The notes under the pieces are model-generated. The model saw only the letters and a list, made by a program, of their open reading frames with translations, had not been told where the DNA came from and did not search any database. From positions 13,262 through 77,261 of the forward strand of contig JADZFO010000061.1 of NCBI GenBank assembly GCA_020849855.1: a stretch of DNA of 64,000 nucleotides, written 5' to 3'. This DNA is from a bacterium. GTDB lineage: Bacteria > 4484-113 > JAFGCY01. This document shows, one piece after another, positions 16,837 through 24,201 of the stretch. The translations under genes were made by a program, and so were the position numbers. Position 1 is the first letter of the stretch. Every line of letters begins with the position of its first letter.

Positions 16837-17736
16837 GTGACTCAGCAGCCCTCTCAGAAGGCGGTCTTTCCGCCGCACATAGCGCCCTACCTGGATGTCG
16901 CCGCATACCTGGTCGACTCCCGGGCTCCGGCGGCGACACTGTGGCTGGATGCAACTCTGGCCGGAAAGGAGCTGCTGCTGCTCACGCGTCTGGAGCAGGC
17001 GGACCCGAAAGTGACGCGGCGCTGGGAGAAGTACTTCCGGGACTGCGGCTATCCCTGTATCGCCATTGACTCAATCGCCGAGGACGGTCTGGGCAAGGTG
17101 CGCGACTATCTGGCCAAGCTGCTGGAGAAGAAGAAGCGCCTGGCCGCGCGCCTGGGCATCGCGAACCCGACGCTGCGCATGGCAGCGCTGGGTGTGCCAA
17201 ACGTAGGCAAGAGCACCTTCCTGAATCACCTTATCGGTGCGAAACGTTTCAAGGCCGCTGACAAGCCCGGCGTGACCCGTGGGCCGCAGTGGGTGCGCAT
17301 CTTTGAGGATGTCGAGGTGCTGGACACGCCGGGTATCCTGCGCGACGCCGAGATCTGGGGCCGCCGCAAACACTACTGGAACCTGCTGAACCTGATGCCA
17401 TATGACCTGAGCCTGCAGGAGGAGACGGTCGAACTGCTGCGCAGCCGCCTGAGCGACGCAGGCTGGAAGCGCCTTGGGCGCTTCTACAAGGCCAGCGAGA
17501 CCAGTCTGGCCGCAGCTCGCGAAGACTTCATTTCTCTGCTGGAACTGGTCGCAGGCGGCCGCGGCTTCAGCATCAAGAATGACCAGGCCATAGAACGCGC
17601 CTGCCTGCGCCTGGTGCATGACTTCCGCGGCCTGCGCTTCGGCCGTGTCAGCCTGCAGGACCCCGATGAAGACCAGGTAACTTCGCCAGGCTTCGACCGC
17701 CGGCCGGCCAAAGTGGCAGAACCCGCAGCGGAGTAG
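16837..17736 (+). CDS. RbgA/YlqF-like circularly permuted GTPase with degenerate G4
   Basis: A 299-residue relative of RbgA, which helps late 50S ribosome assembly. The motif order is permuted: VDSRAP (26-31), then the G4 region, then G1 GVPNVGKST (119-127), G2 T147, and G3 DTPG (163-166). The C-terminal RNA-binding domain carries DFRGLRFGRVSLQ. The G4 guanine-specificity motif NKxD reads LTRLEQAD (49-56), so nucleotide choice may be relaxed. The rest of the GTPase core is intact. Confidence 0.8.
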   Translation: MTQQPSQKAVFPPHIAPYLDVAAYLVDSRAPAATLWLDATLAGKELLLLTRLEQADPKVTRRWEKYFRDCGYPCIAIDSIAEDGLGKVRDYLAKLLEKKKRLAARLGIANPTLRMAALGVPNVGKSTFLNHLIGAKRFKAADKPGVTRGPQWVRIFEDVEVLDTPGILRDAEIWGRRKHYWNLLNLMPYDLSLQEETVELLRSRLSDAGWKRLGRFYKASETSLAAAREDFISLLELVAGGRGFSIKNDQAIERACLRLVHDFRGLRFGRVSLQDPDEDQVTSPGFDRRPAKVAEPAAE

Positions 17737-17805
17737 CCGTTTGCACTGCGCATGAGGGCCGGATGTGCCGATGATTAGGACTGCGTTAAGTATCCGCGCA
17801 AGTGC

Positions 17806-17834
17806 TTGTCACCGCCGCCTGCGGCCTCTACACT
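17806..17834 (+). promoter_or_regulatory. Sigma-70-type promoter
   Basis: TTGTCA (17806-17811), 17-nt spacer, TACACT (17829-17834). Predicted 5' leader of about 44 nt holds the hairpin GGCCTGACAGGCC and a GAGAGG ribosome site before GTG 17885. Confidence 0.6.
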
Positions 17835-17884
17835 CCCCGGCCTGACAGGCCGTGCCTGCGGCTTGTCCCGAAGAGAGGTTGAGC

Positions 17885-18679
17885 GTGAAAGAGACATCCA
17901 ACCCTGCTTTGCAGGGAATTGAGGGCTGGGGCCTGAGCTGGATCAACCCGATTGTTGCTGCTATGCGCAGCCATGAGCCGAGGACCTGCGAGGATTGCAT
18001 GCGCAGGGCCCGGCAGGAGCTGCAAAGCTCAAAACTGGACCGCGATGCAACACAGGCGCTTGAGCTGCAGATTGATTACCTGGAATTCAAGGCCGCACTT
18101 CAGTTTTGCTCTGAGCACTACTCCAGGCGGCTGTTTGAGCGCCTGCGGGCCCGGCTGCAGCAGGCAAGCGGGGGACGCGCCACGACGCTGATCCGGAACA
18201 GCCGGCTGCTGCAGCTGCTGGAGATCGGCGAGCAGCAAGGCTGGTGCAGGCTTGAGCCCGCTCAGCTGACGGAACTGATTGGGCAGCTGGGCCTGCATTA
18301 CCGCAGTTGTGAGCTGGGCTATCACCTTGCATCCTGGGCTTTTCGCAACATGCGCGTGGACCTGCTTGAGGTGGTGATGGAGGACATGTATCTCCTGCCC
18401 GCAGGGGATGACCTCTTCAGCAGCTGGCGACGCGCGGTCCTGCTGCGCAATCTGCTGCTTGACGAGGCCCGCGAACAGGAGGTGCTGGGCTATCTGAGTT
18501 CTGTTCGTCAACATTCAAGTTTGCAGGATTTCAGAATCAACATCTGGCCCTGGCTGGAGCAGCGTGGAAGGATCAGCCCGGCACTGAGCCTGCTGCTTGA
18601 ACAGCGCTGCAGCGCACTTCGGGCGGGGCAGGACTTCTTTCATGCACAGCAGAGCCCTGCAGTGTGCTCCGTAGTCTGA
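17885..18679 (+). CDS. Hypothetical protein, soluble and helical
   Basis: A 264-residue protein not recognised. It is predicted to be mostly alpha-helical, has no signal peptide or membrane helix, and has many Leu/Arg/Glu residues in repeating patterns reminiscent of helical repeat proteins. A CEDC pair lies near residue 40. Start GTG is set by GAGAGG upstream and the same TTGAGCGTGAA context seen at 5991. It has its own canonical promoter and leader and seems to be a single-gene unit. Confidence 0.6.
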   Translation: MKETSNPALQGIEGWGLSWINPIVAAMRSHEPRTCEDCMRRARQELQSSKLDRDATQALELQIDYLEFKAALQFCSEHYSRRLFERLRARLQQASGGRATTLIRNSRLLQLLEIGEQQGWCRLEPAQLTELIGQLGLHYRSCELGYHLASWAFRNMRVDLLEVVMEDMYLLPAGDDLFSSWRRAVLLRNLLLDEAREQEVLGYLSSVRQHSSLQDFRINIWPWLEQRGRISPALSLLLEQRCSALRAGQDFFHAQQSPAVCSVV

Positions 18680-18739
18680 TCTGTTGCTGCAGGAGCAGCA
18701 GGCCGGGCAATTGCCCGCCATAACGTGGCATCTGACGCG

Positions 18740-20041
18740 TTAACGCAGCCAGCGCTCCAGCTCTTCAGCGCTGCGGAAGTTGCTGTGGATGTGCAGGGGC
18801 TCCGGAGCCTTGATATCCAGTACACCACCGGCAGGCGCTTCGGCCGCTATGCGCAGCGCCAGCACCCGTCCCGCCAATGCCCGCAGGCGCAGTGCATTGG
18901 CGCGGCCCAGGCTGTCCTCCGGCACAGCGCTTCCTGACGGCACAAGCTCTTCGGCTTCCGGCAGCCCGTCAATCAGGTCCTGCAGGGTAGGCGGTGTGGC
19001 GAATTGCCATTCGCGTGACTCTCGCGGCGCCAGCGCGTCTTCTTCGGTGATCTCATAAGGTCCGCTGGCGGGCTGCTGGCCGCCATCCGCGCTGACCATG
19101 CTGTCGGCCGCTGGGCTTTCCGCGCCTGCGTTCTCGCCGGGTCGCGGCTTGAGGGTGAAGGGCTCAACACGGATCAGAGGCGTGCCCTGGCCCGGCAGTT
19201 CGGGGATCTGCAGATCTTCCGGTGTGGCGCCATCTGCAATGCCGGGCAGGGAGTCGCCGGGCTGGGTGGTGTCGGGCCTGTAGTTTTCAAGCTGCTCCGG
19301 CAGGCCGGGGCTGACTGGAACCGGCAGCTGCTGGCCGGTGACCAGGGCCTGCCACTGGCTGAGGGTGACAAAGCTGTAGCCCTTATCGCGCAGTTTGCGG
19401 ATCAGGCCCGGCAGCGCTTCGACGGTCTGGCCGTGCGTGCTGTGCAGCAGAACGACACCGCCGTTGGTGACCTGGCTGGAGACGCGGCTGATGATCACGC
19501 CGGCACCGGGCTCGGCCCAGTCGCGCGGGTCGACGCTCCAGAGCAGGGGGATGAGGCCGGCCTCCTGGGCCTGGCGCGTGGTGCTCTTGTTGAAAGCGCC
19601 ATAGGGCGGGCGGAACCAGCGCGGGCTGATGTTCAGTTCGGCCAGGGCCGCGCTGCACTTGTCCAGCTCGGCGCGCTGGGCCTTGGCGGAAAGCTTGGTG
19701 AAGTCGGCGTGGCTCCAGGAATGGTTGGCGACTTCATGGCCGTCGGCGACCATCTGCCTGACCTGCTCGGGATAACCGCGGACCTGCCGGCCGATGACAA
19801 AGAACGTCGCACTGACACCCTCATCACGCAGGATCTTCATGACCTTGGGGGTGTATTTGCTGTCCGGCCCGTCGTCAAAGGTGAGGGCGCAGAAGCGGGA
19901 GATGTCGCCGCTGGCGCTTGGCGCCACCTTGAATTCGTGCCCCGGCAGCAGATAGCCAGTGTTCATCTTGCTGGCCGCGGTCGCCATCGTCAGACTCAGC
20001 GCCAGAAGCAGCAGCGCTGTGCACTTACCGTGCCATCCCAT
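18740..20041 (-). CDS. Secreted polysaccharide deacetylase (CE4/NodB domain) with C-terminal extension
   Basis: A 433-residue protein with a signal peptide and a NodB domain over residues 45-250. Catalytic motifs are TFDDGP (54-59), the zinc pair HSWSH (107-111), RPPYG (144-148), DPRDW, and LLHSTH. It should remove N-acetyl groups from peptidoglycan or another surface glycan. The last 190 residues are Pro/Glu-rich with a small C-terminal helical part and may bind the wall or a partner. Start ATG 20041 has AAGGGG about 8 nt upstream. Confidence 0.85.
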   Translation of the reverse strand: MGWHGKCTALLLLALSLTMATAASKMNTGYLLPGHEFKVAPSASGDISRFCALTFDDGPDSKYTPKVMKILRDEGVSATFFVIGRQVRGYPEQVRQMVADGHEVANHSWSHADFTKLSAKAQRAELDKCSAALAELNISPRWFRPPYGAFNKSTTRQAQEAGLIPLLWSVDPRDWAEPGAGVIISRVSSQVTNGGVVLLHSTHGQTVEALPGLIRKLRDKGYSFVTLSQWQALVTGQQLPVPVSPGLPEQLENYRPDTTQPGDSLPGIADGATPEDLQIPELPGQGTPLIRVEPFTLKPRPGENAGAESPAADSMVSADGGQQPASGPYEITEEDALAPRESREWQFATPPTLQDLIDGLPEAEELVPSGSAVPEDSLGRANALRLRALAGRVLALRIAAEAPAGGVLDIKAPEPLHIHSNFRSAEELERWLR

Positions 20042-20085
20042 CTCTCGCCCCTTATGCAGCTAAAGCAGCCACAGTTTCCGGGCGG

Positions 20086-20199
20086 CTATCAACATTTTGC
20101 CCCGATACGCCGCCTGTGGATAGAGCTTTATCCGCAAGTTGTTAACCAAATGGATGATAGCACAACAGTCCCCGCCTGAACATTAAGCACTTATCAACA
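20086..20199. other. Cluster of four DnaA-box-like 9-mers
   Basis: CTATCAACA (20086-20094), TGTGGATAG (20115-20123, reverse of CTATCCACA), TTATCCGCA (20128-20136) and TTATCAACA (20191-20199) lie within 114 bp of an AT-richer intergenic stretch. Each differs from TTATCCACA by one or two bases. Confidence 0.4.
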
Positions 20200-20252
20200 A
20201 ATCGTGGGCATGAGCAGATTGTGAAATGTCGTTGACGCAGTGTTACTCGCAG

Positions 20253-21653
20253 CTAAGGCAGTGGTGGGGAATGGTCCGGTGCTATGTGCGCAGCGCAGGG
20301 AGCTTCAGGCTCAAGTTCGCGATAGTCAAAGGCAGTGATCTGTTTCAGCAGAATGCCGAGCTTGCCGCTGGGGGCCGCAGCGGCTCGCCAGGTCATCTCG
20401 TTGTCATAGTTGTTGAGGTTCGTCAGATAGCCAAGAGCGTGATCCTTATACAGGGTGATGAGACGTTCAAGCGGGTCCTTGCTGACCGGCGCTGCACCAA
20501 AGCCGTGAGAGTTGCTGCTCTGCATCAAGGCCTGGCGCTCCGTGGATTCCTGGTCCAGCAGTTTGTCAAGAGCCACTACCTGAAGATTTGTGCTGCTGGC
20601 GGGAAGGGCAAGGGGCAGATGGTTGCGTTCTAGTTTCAGCATGGCCAGCATACACTGCATCCATACTCCGACTCTGCCGTCTTCGCCGGCAAGCCGGCAG
20701 CACATGACATGCAGATCCTGCAGCGCCCCGAAGTCACGCCGGCGGGCAGCCTCTTCCGCAAGTCTGTCGGTCAGTCGAGCGATTGAAATGCCCAGCGGCG
20801 CGCCGCGGTTCTGCTCGATGGCCGCCGCGGCGACCTTGTCTTTCGGAACGCGGCCTGCGGCGTAGAGCTTAACAAAGGCGGAGTAGGGGAAGGCCTGCGG
20901 GCGGGCGTCAGGCTGGCGGTTGCCTTCTCGCAGTTTGTCCATCGCTGCTTCATACTCGCCCAGGTCGGCGAGTCGTGCGGCTTCAAAGTAAAACGCCGCA
21001 GCGTAGCTCACCGGCCCCGACTGCACCGCGGCGAGGGCTGCCTCGCGCTCGGACCCGTGATGCTCGCCAATCCACTTATCGATGCCCTTGTAGTAGTCGA
21101 CAAGTTGCTGTGGCGTGGACCTGGAGCGCTGGGGCCTATTCAGCCCGGTTGCTTTCTCTGCATCCGAACGCCATTGACGCAGGGTTGCGACGAGCAGCTG
21201 ATAGTCCATGGCTGGCGTGGACGTCCCTTCGCTCTGACACTTCCGAATGAAGCGGATCCGCTCAGCATCAGCCTTCTCGTAGCCAGTTTCCATGCGGATC
21301 GCCGGCAGGTACAGGTCGTTTACTCGCGGATCGTCAGGGAAGCGCTCGCGCAGGGCTTCAACTTCCCGGCGGTCCAGCTGCCAGTTATCGTTGTCCGGGC
21401 TGCCACGGCGCCACTTCTGGACCATGACGCGCATGTACTCGTCCAGGAGGGCGTCTCCTGTTGCTTCAAGCGGCTGTGTCTGACGCCGGGCATCAATGGC
21501 CAGCGGCAGCCATGATCCGATGCAGACAAGCGCCAGCAACACCCAGGCCGCAGTATGAAGGAGGCGCTGGCGACCCTGCCAGACCGGACTGCGTTTTAGA
21601 ACCGGCGCGCTTCGAGCCGGGCTTGATGAACTCGCCTCAGGCGCAGTAATCAT
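20253..21653 (-). CDS. Hypothetical single-pass membrane protein, paralogue of the gene at 28051
   Basis: A 466-residue protein with one N-terminal membrane helix (residues about 33-52) and a large extracytoplasmic helical domain. It is not recognised as a named family. The stretch AAMDKLREGN, then FPYSA, then ALQDLHVMCCRLAGED matches AALAQLRAGN, FPLSA and AMQDLHVYGLRLA in the same order in the protein at 28051-29796, so the two are paralogues. The ATG at 21653 overlaps the stop of the upstream multi-pass membrane protein (ATGA), so the two are co-translated and probably form a complex. Confidence 0.65.
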   Translation of the reverse strand: MITAPEASSSSPARSAPVLKRSPVWQGRQRLLHTAAWVLLALVCIGSWLPLAIDARRQTQPLEATGDALLDEYMRVMVQKWRRGSPDNDNWQLDRREVEALRERFPDDPRVNDLYLPAIRMETGYEKADAERIRFIRKCQSEGTSTPAMDYQLLVATLRQWRSDAEKATGLNRPQRSRSTPQQLVDYYKGIDKWIGEHHGSEREAALAAVQSGPVSYAAAFYFEAARLADLGEYEAAMDKLREGNRQPDARPQAFPYSAFVKLYAAGRVPKDKVAAAAIEQNRGAPLGISIARLTDRLAEEAARRRDFGALQDLHVMCCRLAGEDGRVGVWMQCMLAMLKLERNHLPLALPASSTNLQVVALDKLLDQESTERQALMQSSNSHGFGAAPVSKDPLERLITLYKDHALGYLTNLNNYDNEMTWRAAAAPSGKLGILLKQITAFDYRELEPEAPCAAHIAPDHSPPLP

Positions 21654-22876
21654 GCCTGGGTCTCCCACTTGCGGCGCTGGATGGCGTCCCGGGCGAAGCC
21701 GGCCAGCACGAAGATGCCCAGCACTTGTACCGGCGCAAGCACGAGCAGCAGCGAAAGATAGAAGACTCCTGAACCCTGCAGCCAGGCCGCAAAGAGCAGG
21801 GGCGAGGGCAAGGAGTAGGCAATCAACATGACGATCTGCCCCAGGATCAGCGTCGCGCTGCCCACAGGGTCGTCGCCGGCAAAAAGCTCAAAGGCCAGCA
21901 GCGGGCCGATAACGAAGAACAGCGGGAAGAGAATGCCGTGCCCAAGTACGAAGCGCAGCCATGACCAGCGTCGGGCAAGGTAGAGCGCCAGGATGCCCAG
22001 CAGCCAGGTGAAGAACAAGGCGGCCAGAACTCCGCTGTAAACCTCAAGTGTTGGCAGGGGCTCGGCGTCGGAGGCCAGCGGCCCGGAGCTGAGGATTGCC
22101 GCGCTGATCAGCGCACCGACGGCGAACTGGGTCAACGCCTGGGCGAAGGAGCCGCTGAGGGGCAGCAGGCTTGGCCTGCGGCTGAGACCGAGGCTTAGCA
22201 ACAGCAGGACGCTGTTTACAGCGCCGAGCATTCCGCTGAAGAGTGTGCCCAGCATGACAACTGCAAGCAGGAGCCAGTCGGTCAGGCTGGCACTGTCGTA
22301 CCTGATCAGGTCCGGCAGAAATGCCTGTCCGCGGGCGAAGGCAACGCAGATGCCGCAGCATGCTGTAAAGACGAGCATCGGAAGCAGCAGCCGTCGCAGG
22401 CAGTGCAGCAAGAGGCCGCAGAGAAGTTCCTGCTCAGACAGGCTTGACACCGCCAGCAGGTCGTCCAGGCTGCGTCGCTGGCGGTTTTTTGGCTGCGGCT
22501 CCAGAAAGGCCAGCGCAAGCTGGGCGCAGAGATAGAAACGCTGCAGCATCCACATCCAGCAGATGAAAAGCGCCGCCAGCAGGATCAGCATCCCTCCAAG
22601 GCTGCCGTAAGCCTGGGCGATTTGCTGCCAGGCGAGGGTGCCGGAGGCTTCAAGCTGCAGACTGGCCTGAAGGCGCAGCAATATGAAAACGATGGCTGCA
22701 CAGAAAACAGCAGCGACGATAAGGCGGGAGTTACCGCGGGCGAGCCACGGCCGAGCTGCGGCAGCAGCGCTGTCCTGCGCTCCCCAGTACTGCGCCAGCG
22801 GGTTGTCGCCCAGATCGCGCAAAGCATCCCACCAGCCTCGAATCAGCGGACCCGGCTTGCTGTAGACCGCGCGCAC
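21650..22876 (-). CDS. Hypothetical multi-pass membrane protein
   Basis: A 408-residue protein with about nine hydrophobic helices, a cytoplasmic N-terminus (LIRGWWDALRDLGDNP) and no recognisable transport or catalytic motif. The layout resembles integral parts of ABC-2 exporters or Yip1-like proteins, but no ATPase is adjacent. It is the first gene of a two-gene operon with the single-pass protein at 20253. GTG at 22876 is chosen because TACAAT lies 7 nt upstream. Its promoter faces that of merR. Confidence 0.6.
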   Translation of the reverse strand: MRAVYSKPGPLIRGWWDALRDLGDNPLAQYWGAQDSAAAAARPWLARGNSRLIVAAVFCAAIVFILLRLQASLQLEASGTLAWQQIAQAYGSLGGMLILLAALFICWMWMLQRFYLCAQLALAFLEPQPKNRQRRSLDDLLAVSSLSEQELLCGLLLHCLRRLLLPMLVFTACCGICVAFARGQAFLPDLIRYDSASLTDWLLLAVVMLGTLFSGMLGAVNSVLLLLSLGLSRRPSLLPLSGSFAQALTQFAVGALISAAILSSGPLASDAEPLPTLEVYSGVLAALFFTWLLGILALYLARRWSWLRFVLGHGILFPLFFVIGPLLAFELFAGDDPVGSATLILGQIVMLIAYSLPSPLLFAAWLQGSGVFYLSLLLVLAPVQVLGIFVLAGFARDAIQRRKWETQA

Positions 22877-22883
22877 TGCGGGG

Positions 22884-22889
22884 ATTGTA
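22884..22889 (-). promoter_or_regulatory. -10 box, leaderless start of membrane-protein operon
   Basis: Minus-strand TACAAT, 7 nt before GTG at 22876. Confidence 0.55.
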
Positions 22890-22943
22890 GCTCCAAGGGG
22901 GACTGCTGTTGCACTGCTTGAACGCAAAGCTCGCGGAGCGCGT

Positions 22944-22949
22944 TATCAT
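22944..22949 (+). promoter_or_regulatory. -10 box of merR-type gene
   Basis: TATCAT, 7 nt before ATG at 22957 (another in-frame ATG is at 22954). Confidence 0.45.
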
Positions 22950-22956
22950 CAATATG

Positions 22957-23388
22957 ATGTCAGCACTGCTCAGCATCGGCGAGCTGGCGCGGGCGGCGGG
23001 TGTTCCCGTCAGCACCCTGCGCTACTACGAGCGTGAAGGTCTGCTAACGCCGCACTCGCGCTCCGAGAGCGGCTATCGCTATTACAGCGCGGAGGAGCTG
23101 GAGCGTCTGAAGTTCCTGCGCCTGGCCCAGAGCGTTGGCCTGACCCTTGAGGACGCCGACCTGCTGCTGCGCCGCCGCGCGGATTCGCCCCTGCCCCCCG
23201 AGGAGATCAAGGCGCTGATCCGCTCGCGCCTGGAGCGCATCGACGAGCAGCTGGCCCAGCTGAACGAACTGCGCTGCGCGCTGCAGTCGGCGCTGGAAGA
23301 CTGCTACCAGGACTGTGAGTGCCCGAAGTGTGATGACCTGCAGCTCCTGCACGAAAAAATCGCGGGCGATTCTTCCGGAAATGCTTGA
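22957..23388 (+). CDS. MerR-family metal-responsive regulator
   Basis: A 143-residue regulator. The winged HTH shows as LSIGELARAAGVPVSTLRYYEREGLL in two parts (residues 5-30), with SGYRYY in the wing, then a dimerisation coiled coil from about 80 to 112. The C-terminus carries Cys at 107, 116, 120, 122 and 125, a metal- or metalloid-binding tail of the kind seen in CueR/ZntR-like sensors. Its stop codon overlaps the -35 box of an operator that looks like a textbook MerR target and drives the Cys-rich gene downstream. It is therefore the likely sensor of the cluster. Confidence 0.85.
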   Translation: MSALLSIGELARAAGVPVSTLRYYEREGLLTPHSRSESGYRYYSAEELERLKFLRLAQSVGLTLEDADLLLRRRADSPLPPEEIKALIRSRLERIDEQLAQLNELRCALQSALEDCYQDCECPKCDDLQLLHEKIAGDSSGNA

Positions 23389-23416
23389 CCCTGCACCCGG
23401 GTGCAGCCCTTAGCCT
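23385..23416 (+). promoter_or_regulatory. MerR-type promoter-operator
   Basis: -35 TTGACC (23385-23390) and -10 TAGCCT (23411-23416) are separated by 20 nt, the overlong spacer typical of MerR-activated promoters. The spacer holds the perfect 16-bp palindrome CTGCACCCGGGTGCAG (23391-23406). The -35 box overlaps the TGA stop of the regulator gene. Confidence 0.8.
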
Positions 23417-23420
23417 CTCT

Positions 23421-23439
23421 TTGGCAACACTATTGCCAA
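23421..23439 (+). promoter_or_regulatory. Inverted repeat overlapping a ribosome-binding site
   Basis: TTGGCAA and TTGCCAA with a 5-nt loop. The right arm overlaps the first bases of AAGGAG (23438-23443), the ribosome site of the Cys-rich gene, so it may act as a second operator or a translational hairpin. Confidence 0.5.
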
Positions 23440-23449
23440 GGAGACTTAG

Positions 23450-23596
23450 ATGTCACAGAACTGCTGTTCGAACTCCTGCTGCTCCGGCGCCTGCTGCTGC
23501 TGCTGCAACTGCAGCGCGGAGAGCAACTGCTCCTGCAGCCGTCCTGCAGACGGCACTGCCTGCTGCAGCGGCGACGAGGCCTGCTGCAAGGGCTGA
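23450..23596 (+). CDS. Metallothionein-like cysteine-rich protein, 48 residues with 16 Cys
   Basis: A short gene encoding 48 residues of which 16 are cysteine: pairs at 5-6, 10-11, 38-39, 45-46, a run of five at 15-19, and single Cys at 21, 27 and 29. The remainder is Ser, Asn, Gly, Ala and a few acidic residues, with no aromatic residue. This is metallothionein-like composition, though it does not match the SmtA/BmtA pattern with its His residues. It should chelate soft metal ions or arsenite in the cytosol. A good AAGGAG site lies 6 nt before ATG, and a MerR-type promoter lies directly upstream. Arsenate reductase and an aquaglyceroporin follow. Confidence 0.75.
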   Translation: MSQNCCSNSCCSGACCCCCNCSAESNCSCSRPADGTACCSGDEACCKG

Positions 23597-23739
23597 GGCC
23601 GCGCCGGCCACGGCATGGCCTGACCGGGGCGAGCAGCCCTGCTTGCGCCATGGCCGTGTGATCTGAGCCTGGCTCAGGCGGCCGACCATGGCGGCCGCCG
23701 GCGGGCCAGGTACTTTACGGTCAATTTACCAATCTGGGT

Positions 23740-23745
23740 TAGTTT
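23740..23745 (+). promoter_or_regulatory. -10 box, leaderless start of arsC
   Basis: TAGTTT, 6 nt before ATG at 23752, giving arsC a possible promoter of its own in addition to the MerR-type one. Confidence 0.4.
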
Positions 23746-23751
23746 TAAGTT

Positions 23752-24201
23752 ATGAGCGCAATCCCACTGAAGGTGCTGTTCCTTTGCACCGGCAACTCGG
23801 CGCGCAGCCAGATGGCTGAAGCCCTGCTGCGTCACATCGCCGGCGACCGCTTTGAGGCCTTCAGCGCCGGCACAGAGCCCAAGCCTGTGCATCCGCTGAC
23901 CCTGCGCGTGCTGGAAGAGGCCGGGGTATCGACCGCGGGCCTGCGCAGCAAGAACCTGCGCGAGTACCTTGGCCGCGAGTTCTTCAGCTACATAGTGGTG
24001 GTCTGCTCCCAGGCGGCGGACAACTGCCCCACGGCCTGGCCGGGAGTGCAGGGCACCCTGCACTACTTCTTCGACGACCCGGCCGCTGCCGAGGGCAGCG
24101 AAGAGGAAAAGCTGCAGAAGTTCCGCGAGGTGCGGGACCAGATCAAGGCGCAGCTGGAGGACTTTGTCGCCCGGCATGCCCCGGCAGGCGCCGGTGCCTG
24201 A
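23752..24201 (+). CDS. arsC: Arsenate reductase, thioredoxin-coupled LMW-phosphatase type
   Basis: A 149-residue low-molecular-weight tyrosine-phosphatase fold. The catalytic P-loop is CTGNSAR at 12-18. Two further cysteines, C85 and C92 in VCSQAADNC, sit where the thioredoxin-coupled ArsC enzymes carry their redox relay, which separates it from true phosphatases. It reduces arsenate to arsenite in the cytosol with electrons from thioredoxin. The downstream channel gene overlaps its 3' end, so the arsenite produced can leave through that channel. Confidence 0.85.
   Translation: MSAIPLKVLFLCTGNSARSQMAEALLRHIAGDRFEAFSAGTEPKPVHPLTLRVLEEAGVSTAGLRSKNLREYLGREFFSYIVVVCSQAADNCPTAWPGVQGTLHYFFDDPAAAEGSEEEKLQKFREVRDQIKAQLEDFVARHAPAGAGA

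Noticed and set aside
23401-23661. Alternative Leu/Arg-rich frame over the Cys-rich gene
   Set aside because: Plus one/two frames of the CTG-rich stretch; only the frame at 23450 has a good ribosome site and a coherent composition.
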